Assembly: GCA_944393665.1 (NCBI GenBank)
Contig: CALYAX010000003.1
Location: 1-64,000 of the forward strand
Reading direction: 5' to 3'
Source: an uncultured Alphaproteobacteria bacterium
GTDB lineage: Bacteria; Pseudomonadota; Alphaproteobacteria; RF32; CAG-239
DNA: 64,000 bases
Below are positions 40,427 to 50,252 of the stretch, piece after piece. Each line of letters opens with the position of its first letter. Within the stretch, counting starts at the first letter, position 1. The notes under the pieces were generated by a model, which was not told the DNA's origin, did not search any database, and saw nothing but the letters and a program-made list of their open reading frames with translations. The position numbers and the translations under genes were made by a program.

Positions 40427-42691
40427 ATGCAGTCACCAGCCGTAAATCAGGCCATGGATATTCTCAAACTCCTGCGCCAGATTACCGAGGGCCAGGATAC
40501 CATCCCGGTCAAACTCGACAAGATTATGACCATGATTGTCCGCGAAATGCAGGCAGATGCCGGAGCGGTCTATCTGGTGGTGGACGATAATTATCTGGAA
40601 TTGTTTGCGGCAGCCGGCTTTAATGCTGATATTGCCCATAAGATAACCCTCCGCATTAATGAGGGGCTGGTCGGCGAGGTGGCGGCAGGGCGGCGGTCGC
40701 TTGCGGTGGTTGATGCCTGGAAGCACCCCAAGTTTGCCTATAAACCGGAAATGGGCGAGGAAAAATATAAGTCATTTATCGGCGTGCCGCTGATTCGCTG
40801 GAACCGTGCGATCGGGGTGATTACCCTGCAAAATGAAAAGCCCCATGAATATTCCCGGCTGGAAACCGAAATTCTTGAAACGGTTGCCATGGTTTTAAGC
40901 GAGATCGTTTCTTCCGAGGAGATGACCGATTATAAAAATACCCTGATTAAAGACCGCGGCCAGTCTGAGCGCGATAAGTTTAAAGGGTTGAGTTTAAGTA
41001 AGGGCTATGGTCTCGGCAACGCCGTGGTTCACCGCCGCCGCCAGTCGGTAACCAAAATTTTTGCAGAAGACAAGGAAAAGGAGCTCAAGCGGCTTGAGGT
41101 TGCTCATACCCGCATGAACAACGACCTTGACGAGAAATTTAATTCCACCCAGCTCGGGATCGGCGAACATACCGATATTCTTGATGCCTATCGCATGTTT
41201 GCCAAAGATAAAGGCTGGTACAAAAAAATTGCCGACAACGTCGGCAGCGGCCTGACTGCCGAGGCAGCCGTCGAACGCGCTTATGAAGACATGTGGAACC
41301 GCCTTTCCGCCACGTCCGACAACTATCTGAAAGAACGCCTCCATGATCTCCGTGATGTGGCTGACCGTCTGTTAAGCTATTTGAGCGGTGATATTGCCGC
41401 CTTGTCACCGGTGGAAAGCGATAATATTGTGGTCGTTGCCCAGACGATGGGGCCGGCCGATTTAATGGATTATGATTATAACAAAATCCGCGGCCTGATT
41501 ATTGAGGACGGCACGCCGACCATGCATGTGGCAATTGTTGCCAAAGCATTGGGAATACCTGTTGTTGCCAAAATCAAAGGAATTTTTGATGAAATCAAAA
41601 CCGGCGAGCTGCTGGCGGTTGACGGCAATTCCGGTTATGTTTACATCCGGCCGAGTCTTCCGGTTCAGGAAAAAATCAAGGCTAAAATTGCCGAGAAGGC
41701 CAAACTGGCGGCCAAACTGGCGGAACTTAAAAACCTGCCGTCCAAAACCAAAGACGGCACAAAAATTAATCTTTACCTGAACGTTGGCCTGTCCTTTGAC
41801 CTGGATTATATTGAATCTACCAACGCCGACGGCATTGGCCTCTATCGTACCGAGATTCCCTTTATGGCGTCTGAAGTAATGCCCGATGTTGAACGCCAGA
41901 TGAGTTATTATAAAGAATTGATGGACCGTGCCGGCCATAAAAAAGTGGTTTTCCGCAGTTTGGACGTAGGCTCGGATAAACTGCTGCCTTACTGGAGTAA
42001 TGTCGGCGAAGAGAACCCCGCCATCGGCTGGCGCTCAATCCGGATCACGCTTGACCGCCGGGCTATCCTGCGCAAGCAGATGCGGGCTTTTTTGCGTGCG
42101 GCGGCCGGAAAAGAACTGAATGTCATGTTTCCGATGATTTCAAATCTGGCCGAGTTTGAAGAGGCCAAGGAAACCCTTATGATTGAGCTCGATAAGGAAA
42201 AACGCCGCGGGTCGGATATTCCTGCCAGGGTCAATGTCGGGCTGATGATTGAAGTTCCCTCGGTAGTCTTTCAGCTGGAAGCAATTCTCAAACAGGCGGA
42301 TTTTATCTCTATCGGAACCAATGACCTGGCCCAGTTTATTTTTGCCTGTGACCGCGGCAATCCCCGCCTGACGGAACGTTATGATGTTTTGTCGGCGCCG
42401 TTTTTGAAGATGATGCAGCAAATTGTTGCCGCTGCCAATGAGGCCGGTGTCTTTTGCTCGGTCTGCGGCGAGATGGCCAGCAATCCGATTGAGGCGATGG
42501 CTCTCATCGGCCTTGGTTATCGCAATCTGTCAATGTCCGGCTCTGCTTTCGGGCGTGTAAAAAGCATGGTCCGGACCTTAAAGCTGGAAGATATTGAGGA
42601 CTATGTCAAAATCTTGTTGAAATCAAACAAGCGGACTCTGCGCCCGCAATTAATTGCTTATGCTTATGACCATGGTATTGAAATTTATTAA
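40427..42691 (+). CDS. ptsP: PTS-Ntr enzyme I (phosphoenolpyruvate phosphotransferase PtsP)
   Basis: PtsP is the PEP-dependent first enzyme of the nitrogen-related PTS. The 754-residue product has an N-terminal GAF domain (about residues 15-155, with AGAVYLVVDDNYLELFAAAGFN), a phosphohistidine domain with the active His367 in GTPTMHVAIVAKALGIP, and a C-terminal PEP-binding barrel with GLYRTEIPFMAS, FRSLDVGSDKLLPY and SIGTNDLAQFIFACDRGNP, and the catalytic Cys in VCGEMASNP. The usual TSH before the active residue is TMH. The downstream NPr and EIIA-Ntr proteins are not in this window. Confidence 0.95.
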   Translation: MQSPAVNQAMDILKLLRQITEGQDTIPVKLDKIMTMIVREMQADAGAVYLVVDDNYLELFAAAGFNADIAHKITLRINEGLVGEVAAGRRSLAVVDAWKHPKFAYKPEMGEEKYKSFIGVPLIRWNRAIGVITLQNEKPHEYSRLETEILETVAMVLSEIVSSEEMTDYKNTLIKDRGQSERDKFKGLSLSKGYGLGNAVVHRRRQSVTKIFAEDKEKELKRLEVAHTRMNNDLDEKFNSTQLGIGEHTDILDAYRMFAKDKGWYKKIADNVGSGLTAEAAVERAYEDMWNRLSATSDNYLKERLHDLRDVADRLLSYLSGDIAALSPVESDNIVVVAQTMGPADLMDYDYNKIRGLIIEDGTPTMHVAIVAKALGIPVVAKIKGIFDEIKTGELLAVDGNSGYVYIRPSLPVQEKIKAKIAEKAKLAAKLAELKNLPSKTKDGTKINLYLNVGLSFDLDYIESTNADGIGLYRTEIPFMASEVMPDVERQMSYYKELMDRAGHKKVVFRSLDVGSDKLLPYWSNVGEENPAIGWRSIRITLDRRAILRKQMRAFLRAAAGKELNVMFPMISNLAEFEEAKETLMIELDKEKRRGSDIPARVNVGLMIEVPSVVFQLEAILKQADFISIGTNDLAQFIFACDRGNPRLTERYDVLSAPFLKMMQQIVAAANEAGVFCSVCGEMASNPIEAMALIGLGYRNLSMSGSAFGRVKSMVRTLKLEDIEDYVKILLKSNKRTLRPQLIAYAYDHGIEIY

Positions 42692-42741
42692 ATTTTGTGC
42701 AACAATCGGTACAATTTATGTTTAGTGCAAAGGAAACTGAC

Positions 42742-43794
42742 GTGAAAAAAGAAAAAGCAACTCCGGTAAAAAAGACTAAAGCTGAAGATAAAATTGAAAA
42801 TCCGGCTCCTGAAACCGCCGTTGCGGTTGAAGAACCGGTTGCCGCACCGGCCCCGGCACCAACCGTCAATAAAGTAGGAGCACTTTTGAAGGAAATGCGT
42901 CTGCGCAAAAATCTGAAGCTTACCGATATTTCCAAAAAGCTGTGTATCCGCAAATTTTATCTGGAGGCAATTGAAGAAAGCCGCTATCAGGATATTCCAG
43001 AATTTCCGTACGGAATTGGGTTTATCCGTTCTTATGCGGATTTTCTGGGGTTGAACAGCAGCAACATTATCGAGTTGTACAAGGAGGAAACCGAAAGCAA
43101 GCCCGATAAAGATATTTTTGTCCTTGAGCCTCAGGCAGAAGCGACGGTTCCCAATAAAAAATATCTGCTTGTCAGCCTGCTGGCTTTGATTCTGATTTAT
43201 GTTTTATGGTCGGTTTATAACAACCGGATAAATGCCGTTTCGGAAGAAGCGCCGGAAGAGATTCTGCCTGCGGCCGCGATTGAAGAAACCGGTGCCTCCC
43301 AGCCGCTGGTGGTTGAAGATTATTCGGTAGATACCGATGTTATTGAACCCAAAACCGGAGCTGAGCCGCTCGCTTTCGTTGATACCACGGTTGCCCCGCA
43401 GCAAAGCGCCAATGTCGTGGTAACCGATCAGGCCTTTACCGGAGAGGCGGTTGTTCCGTCTCCTGAACCGGCAGCTGTTCCGGTTGTTGAAACGCCCCGG
43501 GCGGAACCCGCAGCCGTTCCGGCTGCTGTTGAACCGGTGGCTTCAAAAGGCGTTGTTGTTAAAGTTACCGGGGAAACCTGGGTTGAAGTCAAAGACGCCG
43601 ATCACCTCTATCTTTCCAAAGTTTTGAAAGAAGGGGATATTTATACGGTGCCTGAAGACGGCCGCGGCATGATTCTTTCCATCGGCCGCCCCTCTGCCGC
43701 CGAGGTCTATATTAACGGCAAACTGACCACCGTTGCCACAACGGCTAAAAAGACCAATATCGCGCTGGATAAATTTTTGAACGCCAACCATTAG
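42742..43794 (+). CDS. rodZ: RodZ-like membrane cytoskeletal protein
   Basis: RodZ links MreB filaments to the cell-wall machinery and keeps rod shape. The product has a Lys/Pro/Ala-rich N-terminal stretch, an HTH_25 domain (VGALLKEMRLRKNLKLTDISKKLCIRKFYLEAIEESRY), one membrane helix (KYLLVSLLALILIYVLWSVY), a long Pro/Ala/Val/Glu periplasmic linker, and a C-terminal DUF4115 domain (VVVKVTGETWVEVKDADHLYLSK). I choose the GTG at 42742, because AAAGGA lies seven bases before it; this gives 350 residues. In-frame starts at 42697 (GTG) and 42718 (ATG) are alternatives. A long terminator follows. Confidence 0.9.
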   Translation: MKKEKATPVKKTKAEDKIENPAPETAVAVEEPVAAPAPAPTVNKVGALLKEMRLRKNLKLTDISKKLCIRKFYLEAIEESRYQDIPEFPYGIGFIRSYADFLGLNSSNIIELYKEETESKPDKDIFVLEPQAEATVPNKKYLLVSLLALILIYVLWSVYNNRINAVSEEAPEEILPAAAIEETGASQPLVVEDYSVDTDVIEPKTGAEPLAFVDTTVAPQQSANVVVTDQAFTGEAVVPSPEPAAVPVVETPRAEPAAVPAAVEPVASKGVVVKVTGETWVEVKDADHLYLSKVLKEGDIYTVPEDGRGMILSIGRPSAAEVYINGKLTTVATTAKKTNIALDKFLNANH

Positions 43795-43804
43795 CGTTTG
43801 AATG

Positions 43805-43851
43805 ACAGATCAGGCAAACACGCGGCTGTCGTGCTTGCCTGATCTGTTTTT
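43805..43851 (+). terminator. Strong terminator of rodZ
   Basis: ACAGATCAGGCAA (43805-43817) pairs with TTGCCTGATCTGT (43835-43847), with an inner CACG/CGTG extension, followed by TTTTT. Confidence 0.9.
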
Positions 43852-43887
43852 ATGCTGAAATAAAAAAGAAAAGACAAAGGAATAAAA

Positions 43888-44961
43888 ATGAATTTTGCAG
43901 AAAAACTTGCCAATGTTGTCAACCGTCATGATGAGGTTCAGGCACTCTTGTCCGATCCGGGGCTGAATTCGGATGAATTGGTAAAACTCAATAAAGAGCT
44001 GGCTGCTCTTACGCCGGTAGTTGAGGCGATTAAGAATTATCAGAAAGCCGAACAGAATATGACCGACGCCAAAGCCATGATGGATGATTCTTCCCTGGAT
44101 AAAGAAATGCGCGACCTTGCCGAGGCTGAATTTTTTGAGCTTAAAGACCAGTTGCCGGTTTTGGAAAAAGAAATAAAAATCCAGCTGCTGCCCAAAGAGG
44201 AAGATGATGAAAAAAATGCTATTCTTGAAGTGCGGGCCGGCACCGGCGGCGATGAGGCGGCTTTGTTCGCAGGCGTGCTGCTGGAGATGTATCAGCGCTA
44301 TGCCCAGCTTCAGGGCTGGAAGTTTGAAATTATGGATGCCAGTGAAAATGAAATCGGCGGCTATAAAGAGGTTTCGGCCTCAATTAGCGGAAAAGACGTG
44401 TTCTCCAAGCTGAAATTTGAATCCGGCGCTCACCGGGTGCAGCGGGTGCCCGTTACTGAGTCTCAGGGGCGCGTTCATACGTCGGCCGCCACGGTAGCGG
44501 TTCTTCCCGAGGCGGAAGAGGTTGATATCCAGATTAATCCTGCGGATCTTAAATTGGAAACTTTCCGGTCTTCCGGTGCCGGCGGCCAAAAGGTTAATAA
44601 GACCGATTCGGCGGTGCGGATTATCCATATTCCCAGCGGGGTCGTGGTTGAGTCGCAGGAAGAGCGGTCGCAGTTCAAAAACCGTGAAACGGCCATGCGC
44701 AAACTTCGTGCCAAATTGTACGATGCCCAAAAACAGGCTAAAGATGCCGCTTATGCCGAAAACCGCAAGTTGCAGGTGGGCAGCGGCGACCGCTCCGAAC
44801 GGATTCGCACTTATAATTACCCTCAGGGGCGCGTGACCGACCACCGGATTAATCTGACCTTGTATAAATTGGACGAGATAGTTGCCGGAGATGCCTTGCA
44901 TGAAATTATCGATGCCCTGATTGCTGAAGATCAGGCCCAGAAATTGGCAGAGCTGAATTAA
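43888..44961 (+). CDS. prfA: Peptide chain release factor 1
   Basis: RF1 ends translation at UAA and UAG. The 357-residue product has the acidic coiled N-terminal domain, [22 protein letters not shown], domain 2 with the PVTESQGR stretch where the PxT stop-codon motif lies, and the catalytic GGQ in [32 protein letters not shown] precedes the ATG. In many genomes prmC, which methylates the GGQ glutamine, follows prfA; here it does not. Confidence 0.97.
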   Translation: MNFAEKLANVVNRHDEVQALLSDPGLNSDELVKLNKELAALTPVVEAIKNYQKAEQNMTDAKAMMDDSSLDKEMRDLAEAEFFELKDQLPVLEKEIKIQLLPKEEDDEKNAILEVRAGTGGDEAALFAGVLLEMYQRYAQLQGWKFEIMDASENEIGGYKEVSASISGKDVFSKLKFESGAHRVQRVPVTESQGRVHTSAATVAVLPEAEEVDIQINPADLKLETFRSSGAGGQKVNKTDSAVRIIHIPSGVVVESQEERSQFKNRETAMRKLRAKLYDAQKQAKDAAYAENRKLQVGSGDRSERIRTYNYPQGRVTDHRINLTLYKLDEIVAGDALHEIIDALIAEDQAQKLAELN

Positions 44962-44964
44962 ACT

Positions 44965-45004
44965 TTGCCGGTTTTGCTCTCCTGACATCATGTCAGGCCG
45001 GTTC
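44965..45004. repeat. Inverted repeat between prfA and dnaE
   Basis: CCTGAC-ATCAT-GTCAGG inside flanking CCGG/CCGG copies (about 44968-45001). No T-run follows, so it may act as an RNA hairpin rather than a strong terminator. Confidence 0.4.
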
Positions 45005-45096
45005 GGAAATCTCTAAAGGATGATTAATAACCTGCAAATTTTCATTGTCTGGCAAAAGGAATCCGGCTAAGATAAGCGGCAAAGGAGATTGCCGTT

Positions 45097-48000
45097 TTGG
45101 AACCTAAGTTTGTACATTTGAGAGTTCACACCGCCTATTCACTGTCCGAAGGGGCGATGAAGGTACCTGCGCTGGTTCATAAACTGCATGAACAGGGTAT
45201 TCCGGCCGTTGCCGTGACGGATACTGCCAATATGTTCGGTGGCAAAGCTTTTTCAAAATATGCTTCCGATGAAGGAATTAAACCGATTCTCGGCTGCCAG
45301 TTCTATCTGCGTAACCCGGATGCCGATGACCTGCTGAAATCCAAAGGCCGTTTGGTCGAACCGGATAAAATCATTTTGTTGGTGATGAACGGGCAGGGGT
45401 ACGACAACATCATGCATTTGATGAAATTGTCTTATCTGGACAATCCCCAGCCCAATGAAAAACCCCAGCTCAAAATTTGCGATCTGGAAAAATTTTCAGA
45501 AGGCCTGATCGCGCTGACCGGGGGTGTTGAGGGAATTGTCGGCCGTTTGCTGCTGGAAGGGCGCCGGGCCGAAGCCGAGGAAATGACGCAAAAATTGCAG
45601 GCTGTTTTCGGCAGCCGCCTGTATATGGAAATTTCCCGTATCGGGCTGGAAACAGAGCGCCAGACGGAAGATACTTTTATCGAACTGGCTTATAAATATA
45701 ATATCCCGCTGGTGGCAACCAATGAGGCCTTCTTCTTTGACGCCGACATGTATGAAGCGCACGATGCTTTAGTTTGCATTGCTGCCGGCGAATATGTTGC
45801 CAATGACAACCGTAAAAAATTTTCGCCCAATAACCGCCTGCGCTCTCCGGAAGAAATGGTCGAGCTGTTTAAAGATCTTCCTGAGGCGGTTGAAAGCACC
45901 ATTGCCATTGCCAAACGCTGTAATTATCTGTCGGAAAAAGTTCAGCCGCTGTTGCCTATTTTTGAATGTCCCGAAGGTAAAACCCAGGATGAGTATATTG
46001 ATGAACAGGCTCGAAACGGTTTGCACAAGCGCCTTGAAGACCATGTTTATTTTGAGGGGATGACCGCGGAGCAAAAAGCCGAAATCGACCAGCGTTATTT
46101 TGAGCGGCTGGATTATGAACTGAGCGTCATTAAAAAAATGGGATTCCCCGGTTACTTCCTCATCGTTGCCGACTTCATCCAGTGGTCAAAAACCCATGGC
46201 GTTCCTGTCGGGCCCGGCCGTGGTTCCGGTGCCGGCTCGATTGTCGCCTGGTCATTGCGCATTACCGATCTTGACCCTCTGAAGCTGGATCTGCTGTTTG
46301 AGCGTTTCCTCAACCCCGAACGTGTTAATATGCCGGACTTTGACGTTGACTTTTGCCAGGAAAACCGCGGCAAGACGATTGAGTACGTGCAGGAAAAATA
46401 CGGTTTTGATCATGTTGCCCAAATTATTACTTATGGTAAACTGCAGTCCAAAGCGGTTATCCGCGACGTCGCCCGCGTGCTGCAAATGCCTTATTCCCAG
46501 GCTGATAAAATTTCCAAAATGATCCCCGCCGGTGCGCAGGGCAAAAACCCCACACTGCAGGAAGCATTGGATCAGGTGCCGGAACTTGAAGAAATGCGCC
46601 GCGATGACCCTCAGGTCAATAAATTATTTGATATCGCCATGAAATTGGAAGGGCTTTACCGTCATTCCGGTGTTCATGCCGCCGGTGTTGTTATCGGCGA
46701 CCGCCCGTTAGACCAGCTGGTGCCGCTGTATAAAGATCCCCGCGCCGATATGCCGGTAACCCAGTATGATATGAAATTCGTGGAAGAGACCGGCCTGATT
46801 AAGTTTGACTTTTTGGGACTGAAAACCCTTACCGTTATCAAACGTGCCGTCGACTGGGTCAAATCGCAGCACGGTATTGACCTTGATATGGATAAAGTGC
46901 CGCTAGATGACCGCGAAACTTATGATATGCTTTCGCGCGGCGATACGACGGCGGTGTTCCAGTTTGAATCTCCGGGAATGAAAGATGTTCATAAACAGAT
47001 TAAGCCCGACCGTTTTGAAGACCTGATCGCTATCGTGTCACTCTACCGTCCCGGGCCGATGGATAATATTCCCAGCTACATCAAACGGAAACACGGCGAG
47101 GAAGAAATCACCTATCTTCATCCCCAGCTGGAGCCGATTTTAAAAGAAACCTACGGTATCATGATCTATCAGGAGCAGGTCATGAACATTGCCCGCGCGC
47201 TTGGCGGTTATACCATGGGCGGAGCAGATAAACTGCGTAAGGTCATGGGTAAAAAAATGCGCGACGAGATTCCCAAACAGCGCAAAATGTTTATGGAAGG
47301 TGCCGTTAAAAACGGAATTGACGAGGCGGTTGCCGGCGCAATTTTTGACCAGATGGAAAAATTTGCTTCTTACGGTTTTAACAAGTCGCATGCCGCGGCT
47401 TATTCTCTGATTTCGTATCAGACGGCTTATTTGAAAGCTCATTTTCCGGTTGAGTTTATGTGCGCGGTTATGTCTTTGGATATTACCAACGTTGACAAAC
47501 TGCTCTTTTATAAAGAAGAGTGCAAAAAAATGGGCTTTAAAGTTCTGCCGCCGGATATTAATAAATCTGATGCCGATTTTTCGGTTGAAAACGGTAATAT
47601 CCGTTACGGACTGGCTGCCGTAAAAAGCGTCGGGGCCGCTAATATGGAAGCTATCGAAAAAGAGCGCAAAGCCCGTGGCCCTTATAAAGATATTTCCGAT
47701 TTTATTCATCGTATTGATGCCAAACAGATTAACCGCCGCCAGCTGGAACAGCTGATAAAGGCCGGCGCATTTGACGGGATTGATAAAAACCGCGGCAAAC
47801 TGTTTGCCAATATTGATACCATTGTTTCACACATTGGCGCCGCGACAGAATTAAAAACCAGCTCGCAGTCGTCGCTGTTTGGTGTTGAAGAACTTCAGTC
47901 AACGGTCAAGCTGGCTGACAAGCCTGACTGGCCTGAACTGGAAAAACTCAAATTGGAGGCGGAGGCCATCGGCTTTTATCTTTCTGCTCATCCTTTAGAC

Positions 48001-48564
48001 AGCTATACCCGCGGCATGGAAAGGCTCGGTGTTAAAAAATGCACCGAAGTTTTGCAGGGGATCCGCACCGGCGATACGATCCGCGCCAAATTGGCCGGCT
48101 GCGTTAACTCTTTCCAAAAGCGCATTTCCAAAAACGGTAATAAATATGCGTTTCTGGAAATTTCGGACGGAACCAGCAATTTTGAAGGTCTGCTTTTTTC
48201 TGAAGGGTTGGTCCGTTATGAAGAAACTATTCGCTCCGGGCTGCCTCTTCTGGTCAGCGTAACCATTGACAAACAAAATGAAGACGGCACTCCCCGGATG
48301 ATGATTAACAGCGTCGAAACGCTTGACAAAGCGATTGCCGATGTGGCCAACGGTTTGGAAATCAGCCTGACGGACATCAGTGCCGTGAGCCGCCTTAAAG
48401 AAATTCTCAAAAACGATAGAAACGGTAAAAATAAAATATATATCAGACCTGATAATGACAACTGGGATATCCGCATAGAACTCAGCGGCGGTTATGCTTT
48501 GTTTGGCGATGTTTTAAGCCAGATTCGCGCCGTTTCCGGTATTTCTTCGGTGAAGGAAATTTAA
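45097..48564 (+). CDS. dnaE: DNA polymerase III alpha subunit DnaE
   Basis: DnaE is the replicative polymerase catalytic subunit. The 1155-residue product has an N-terminal PHP domain (FVHLRVHTAYSLSEGAMKV), which lacks several metal ligands, as in E. coli. The palm follows with GPGRGSGAGSIVAW and the catalytic aspartates in PDFDVDF (residues 413-419), then the thumb/fingers, a tandem HhH region and an OB-fold (IRAKLAGCVNSFQKRISKNG). The start is a TTG at 45097; AAAGGAG sits 9 bases upstream and no better ATG exists before the conserved region. It is followed after one base by a membrane protein gene. Confidence 0.96.
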   Translation: MEPKFVHLRVHTAYSLSEGAMKVPALVHKLHEQGIPAVAVTDTANMFGGKAFSKYASDEGIKPILGCQFYLRNPDADDLLKSKGRLVEPDKIILLVMNGQGYDNIMHLMKLSYLDNPQPNEKPQLKICDLEKFSEGLIALTGGVEGIVGRLLLEGRRAEAEEMTQKLQAVFGSRLYMEISRIGLETERQTEDTFIELAYKYNIPLVATNEAFFFDADMYEAHDALVCIAAGEYVANDNRKKFSPNNRLRSPEEMVELFKDLPEAVESTIAIAKRCNYLSEKVQPLLPIFECPEGKTQDEYIDEQARNGLHKRLEDHVYFEGMTAEQKAEIDQRYFERLDYELSVIKKMGFPGYFLIVADFIQWSKTHGVPVGPGRGSGAGSIVAWSLRITDLDPLKLDLLFERFLNPERVNMPDFDVDFCQENRGKTIEYVQEKYGFDHVAQIITYGKLQSKAVIRDVARVLQMPYSQADKISKMIPAGAQGKNPTLQEALDQVPELEEMRRDDPQVNKLFDIAMKLEGLYRHSGVHAAGVVIGDRPLDQLVPLYKDPRADMPVTQYDMKFVEETGLIKFDFLGLKTLTVIKRAVDWVKSQHGIDLDMDKVPLDDRETYDMLSRGDTTAVFQFESPGMKDVHKQIKPDRFEDLIAIVSLYRPGPMDNIPSYIKRKHGEEEITYLHPQLEPILKETYGIMIYQEQVMNIARALGGYTMGGADKLRKVMGKKMRDEIPKQRKMFMEGAVKNGIDEAVAGAIFDQMEKFASYGFNKSHAAAYSLISYQTAYLKAHFPVEFMCAVMSLDITNVDKLLFYKEECKKMGFKVLPPDINKSDADFSVENGNIRYGLAAVKSVGAANMEAIEKERKARGPYKDISDFIHRIDAKQINRRQLEQLIKAGAFDGIDKNRGKLFANIDTIVSHIGAATELKTSSQSSLFGVEELQSTVKLADKPDWPELEKLKLEAEAIGFYLSAHPLDSYTRGMERLGVKKCTEVLQGIRTGDTIRAKLAGCVNSFQKRISKNGNKYAFLEISDGTSNFEGLLFSEGLVRYEETIRSGLPLLVSVTIDKQNEDGTPRMMINSVETLDKAIADVANGLEISLTDISAVSRLKEILKNDRNGKNKIYIRPDNDNWDIRIELSGGYALFGDVLSQIRAVSGISSVKEI

Positions 48565-48565
48565 G

Positions 48566-49429
48566 ATGAATAAACTTTACGTCCTGCTTAATAAACTTTT
48601 CAGCGATCCTGCTCCGGCAGCCGAAACGCCTTCCGTTGCGGTAAAGATTCCTTTTTTAAGAATAATACTTGATCCGTATAGTTTGTTTATTGACCAGGTT
48701 GGAAAATTTTTGGCCGTTGGCTCTTTCATTGCCCTGGTTATGACCATCTTGAGCCTGAGCGCCGGGCAGGGCTTTATGTGTGTTTACCAGGATTACCGCG
48801 CGCATGGTTACTGCGTTGATAATATCTGGATTTATGGTCTGGTCCGGATGATAAATTTGTTTCTATTTGCGGTGTTTATGACCAAATGGTATCAGGTCTG
48901 CTATCAAAACCGCCCGCTTAATTGTGACACTCTTTGCCGGATTGACCGGACTGATTTCAAAACTTTTGGAACCTTGCTGGCCTTTATCCTGCTCAGCCTG
49001 GTTTCAGCCTTGTCGTTGTATCTGCTCATTGTCCGGGTTCCCAATCCCGACTGGCGGATTGAACTGCTTTATTTTGCGGTTGTTTCGCTGGGATTTTGGG
49101 TTCCGTTTTTGCTGATTCGTTTTTATTCCGTCTTCGGATTTATTATGGATGGCGAAAAAATTCCTTCGCTGCGCCTGATTTGGAATAAAAGTTCCGGCAA
49201 TATGCTGCGCCTGCTGTGCAGTATCTCGCTGTTGTTTGTTATTTCGGTATTTATGATATTTGGCTTTATGAACAATTTCAGGCTTGCTGCAGCCCGGAAT
49301 GCGGTTTATATCAGCTGGATTGTCGAATATTTGTATAACCTCATGCTGCTTATGCTGCTGGCGTTTTTTGTTAACCATTGCCGCTTGCAGCAGATTTATC
49401 TTTTTGGAAGGAAAGATCATGGACAATAA
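48566..49429 (+). CDS. Orphan multi-pass membrane protein
   Basis: The 287-residue product has about six membrane helices and starts 1 bp after the dnaE stop, so it is co-transcribed with dnaE. The layout (long N-terminal tail, helix, Cys-containing loop, then helices with R-F-Y/R-x-L) is similar to that of the next gene, though sequence identity is low. It may be a distant paralogue. I do not recognise a family or a function; a role beside dnaE is not implied. Confidence 0.7.
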   Translation: MNKLYVLLNKLFSDPAPAAETPSVAVKIPFLRIILDPYSLFIDQVGKFLAVGSFIALVMTILSLSAGQGFMCVYQDYRAHGYCVDNIWIYGLVRMINLFLFAVFMTKWYQVCYQNRPLNCDTLCRIDRTDFKTFGTLLAFILLSLVSALSLYLLIVRVPNPDWRIELLYFAVVSLGFWVPFLLIRFYSVFGFIMDGEKIPSLRLIWNKSSGNMLRLLCSISLLFVISVFMIFGFMNNFRLAAARNAVYISWIVEYLYNLMLLMLLAFFVNHCRLQQIYLFGRKDHGQ

Positions 49430-50207
49430 ACCGGAAATCGTTAATTTGCCTTTTTGGGAAACATTGCGCCGCAGTTTTATGTATGTTTTGGCGCGGCCGG
49501 GGCTGTTTTTTCAGGTATCGGCCATCTGGTTTGCATTTCTGATTTATGAAATACTCTGCGGTTTTCCCTCCGCCTGCAATTTTAGTCCTGAAAACTGCAG
49601 CGGAACCTGGCAGCAAAATGTTGCCGTTATTATGCTGAGCATTGCTTCGATTGGAATTGTCATTTCCTACTGCCGGGAAATAATTTTGAAGACGCCGCTC
49701 AATTATTTCAGCCTGAATTTTGTTAAACTCGGATTGATCTATCTGTTTTATAATCTGGTCTTTGTTTTGATTGTTGCCATTCCGAGCATTGCCGCCATTT
49801 TTGTTTTTGCTTTTGCCGGGCAGATGCTCAATATTCCGGAATCGGTTTATCTGCTTGCTTTAATCTTTCCGTTGATTGTTATCATTTATTTCTCCCGCGT
49901 ATTATTGGTTTTTCCGGCGGTATCGGTCGGCAATCTGCGGCTCGGGTTTAAACAGTCTTTTAAAATGACAGCCGGAAATGCCAATAAAATTTTCTGGGGT
50001 CAGCTGATAATGATGGTGCCGGTGATTGTGGCCCTGTTTGCCCTGACCCTGGCTTATCGGGCAGTGCCGCAGCCCGGGATGGTGACTAATTTGATTTTTG
50101 TCGGCCTGTTGTATGTTTTTTCATTTTTGAACTCTTGCCTCAAGGCTTCGTTCCTGGGTCATATCTACCAGTATTTTACATTTTACATTAAAGATTATAA
50201 TCAATAA
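49419..50207 (+). CDS. Orphan multi-pass membrane protein
   Basis: From ATG 49419 (GGAAGGAAAG upstream) the product is 262 residues with about six membrane helices, including SAIWFAFLIYEILCG, VAVIMLSIASIGIVISY and LVFVLIVAIPSIAAIFVFAFAG, and ends with a short tail. The order of helices and loops (RSFMYVLARPGLFFQV, LKTPLNYFSLNFVKLGLIY, FPAVSVGNLRLGFKQSFKMTAGN) suggests a conserved bacterial membrane family of unknown role. The frame open from 49284 is an overlap with the previous gene. It overlaps the end of that gene by 11 bp, so the two are translationally coupled. A terminator follows. Confidence 0.75.
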   Translation: MDNKPEIVNLPFWETLRRSFMYVLARPGLFFQVSAIWFAFLIYEILCGFPSACNFSPENCSGTWQQNVAVIMLSIASIGIVISYCREIILKTPLNYFSLNFVKLGLIYLFYNLVFVLIVAIPSIAAIFVFAFAGQMLNIPESVYLLALIFPLIVIIYFSRVLLVFPAVSVGNLRLGFKQSFKMTAGNANKIFWGQLIMMVPVIVALFALTLAYRAVPQPGMVTNLIFVGLLYVFSFLNSCLKASFLGHIYQYFTFYIKDYNQ

Positions 50208-50212
50208 ACAAT

Positions 50213-50243
50213 AAAAATCCCCGGATACTTTCCGGGGATTTTT
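50213..50243. terminator. Bidirectional terminator
   Basis: AAAAATCCCCGG (50213-50224) pairs with CCGGGGATTTTT (50232-50243), a 12-bp perfect stem between convergent genes. Confidence 0.9.
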
Positions 50244-50252
50244 GCAAGATGA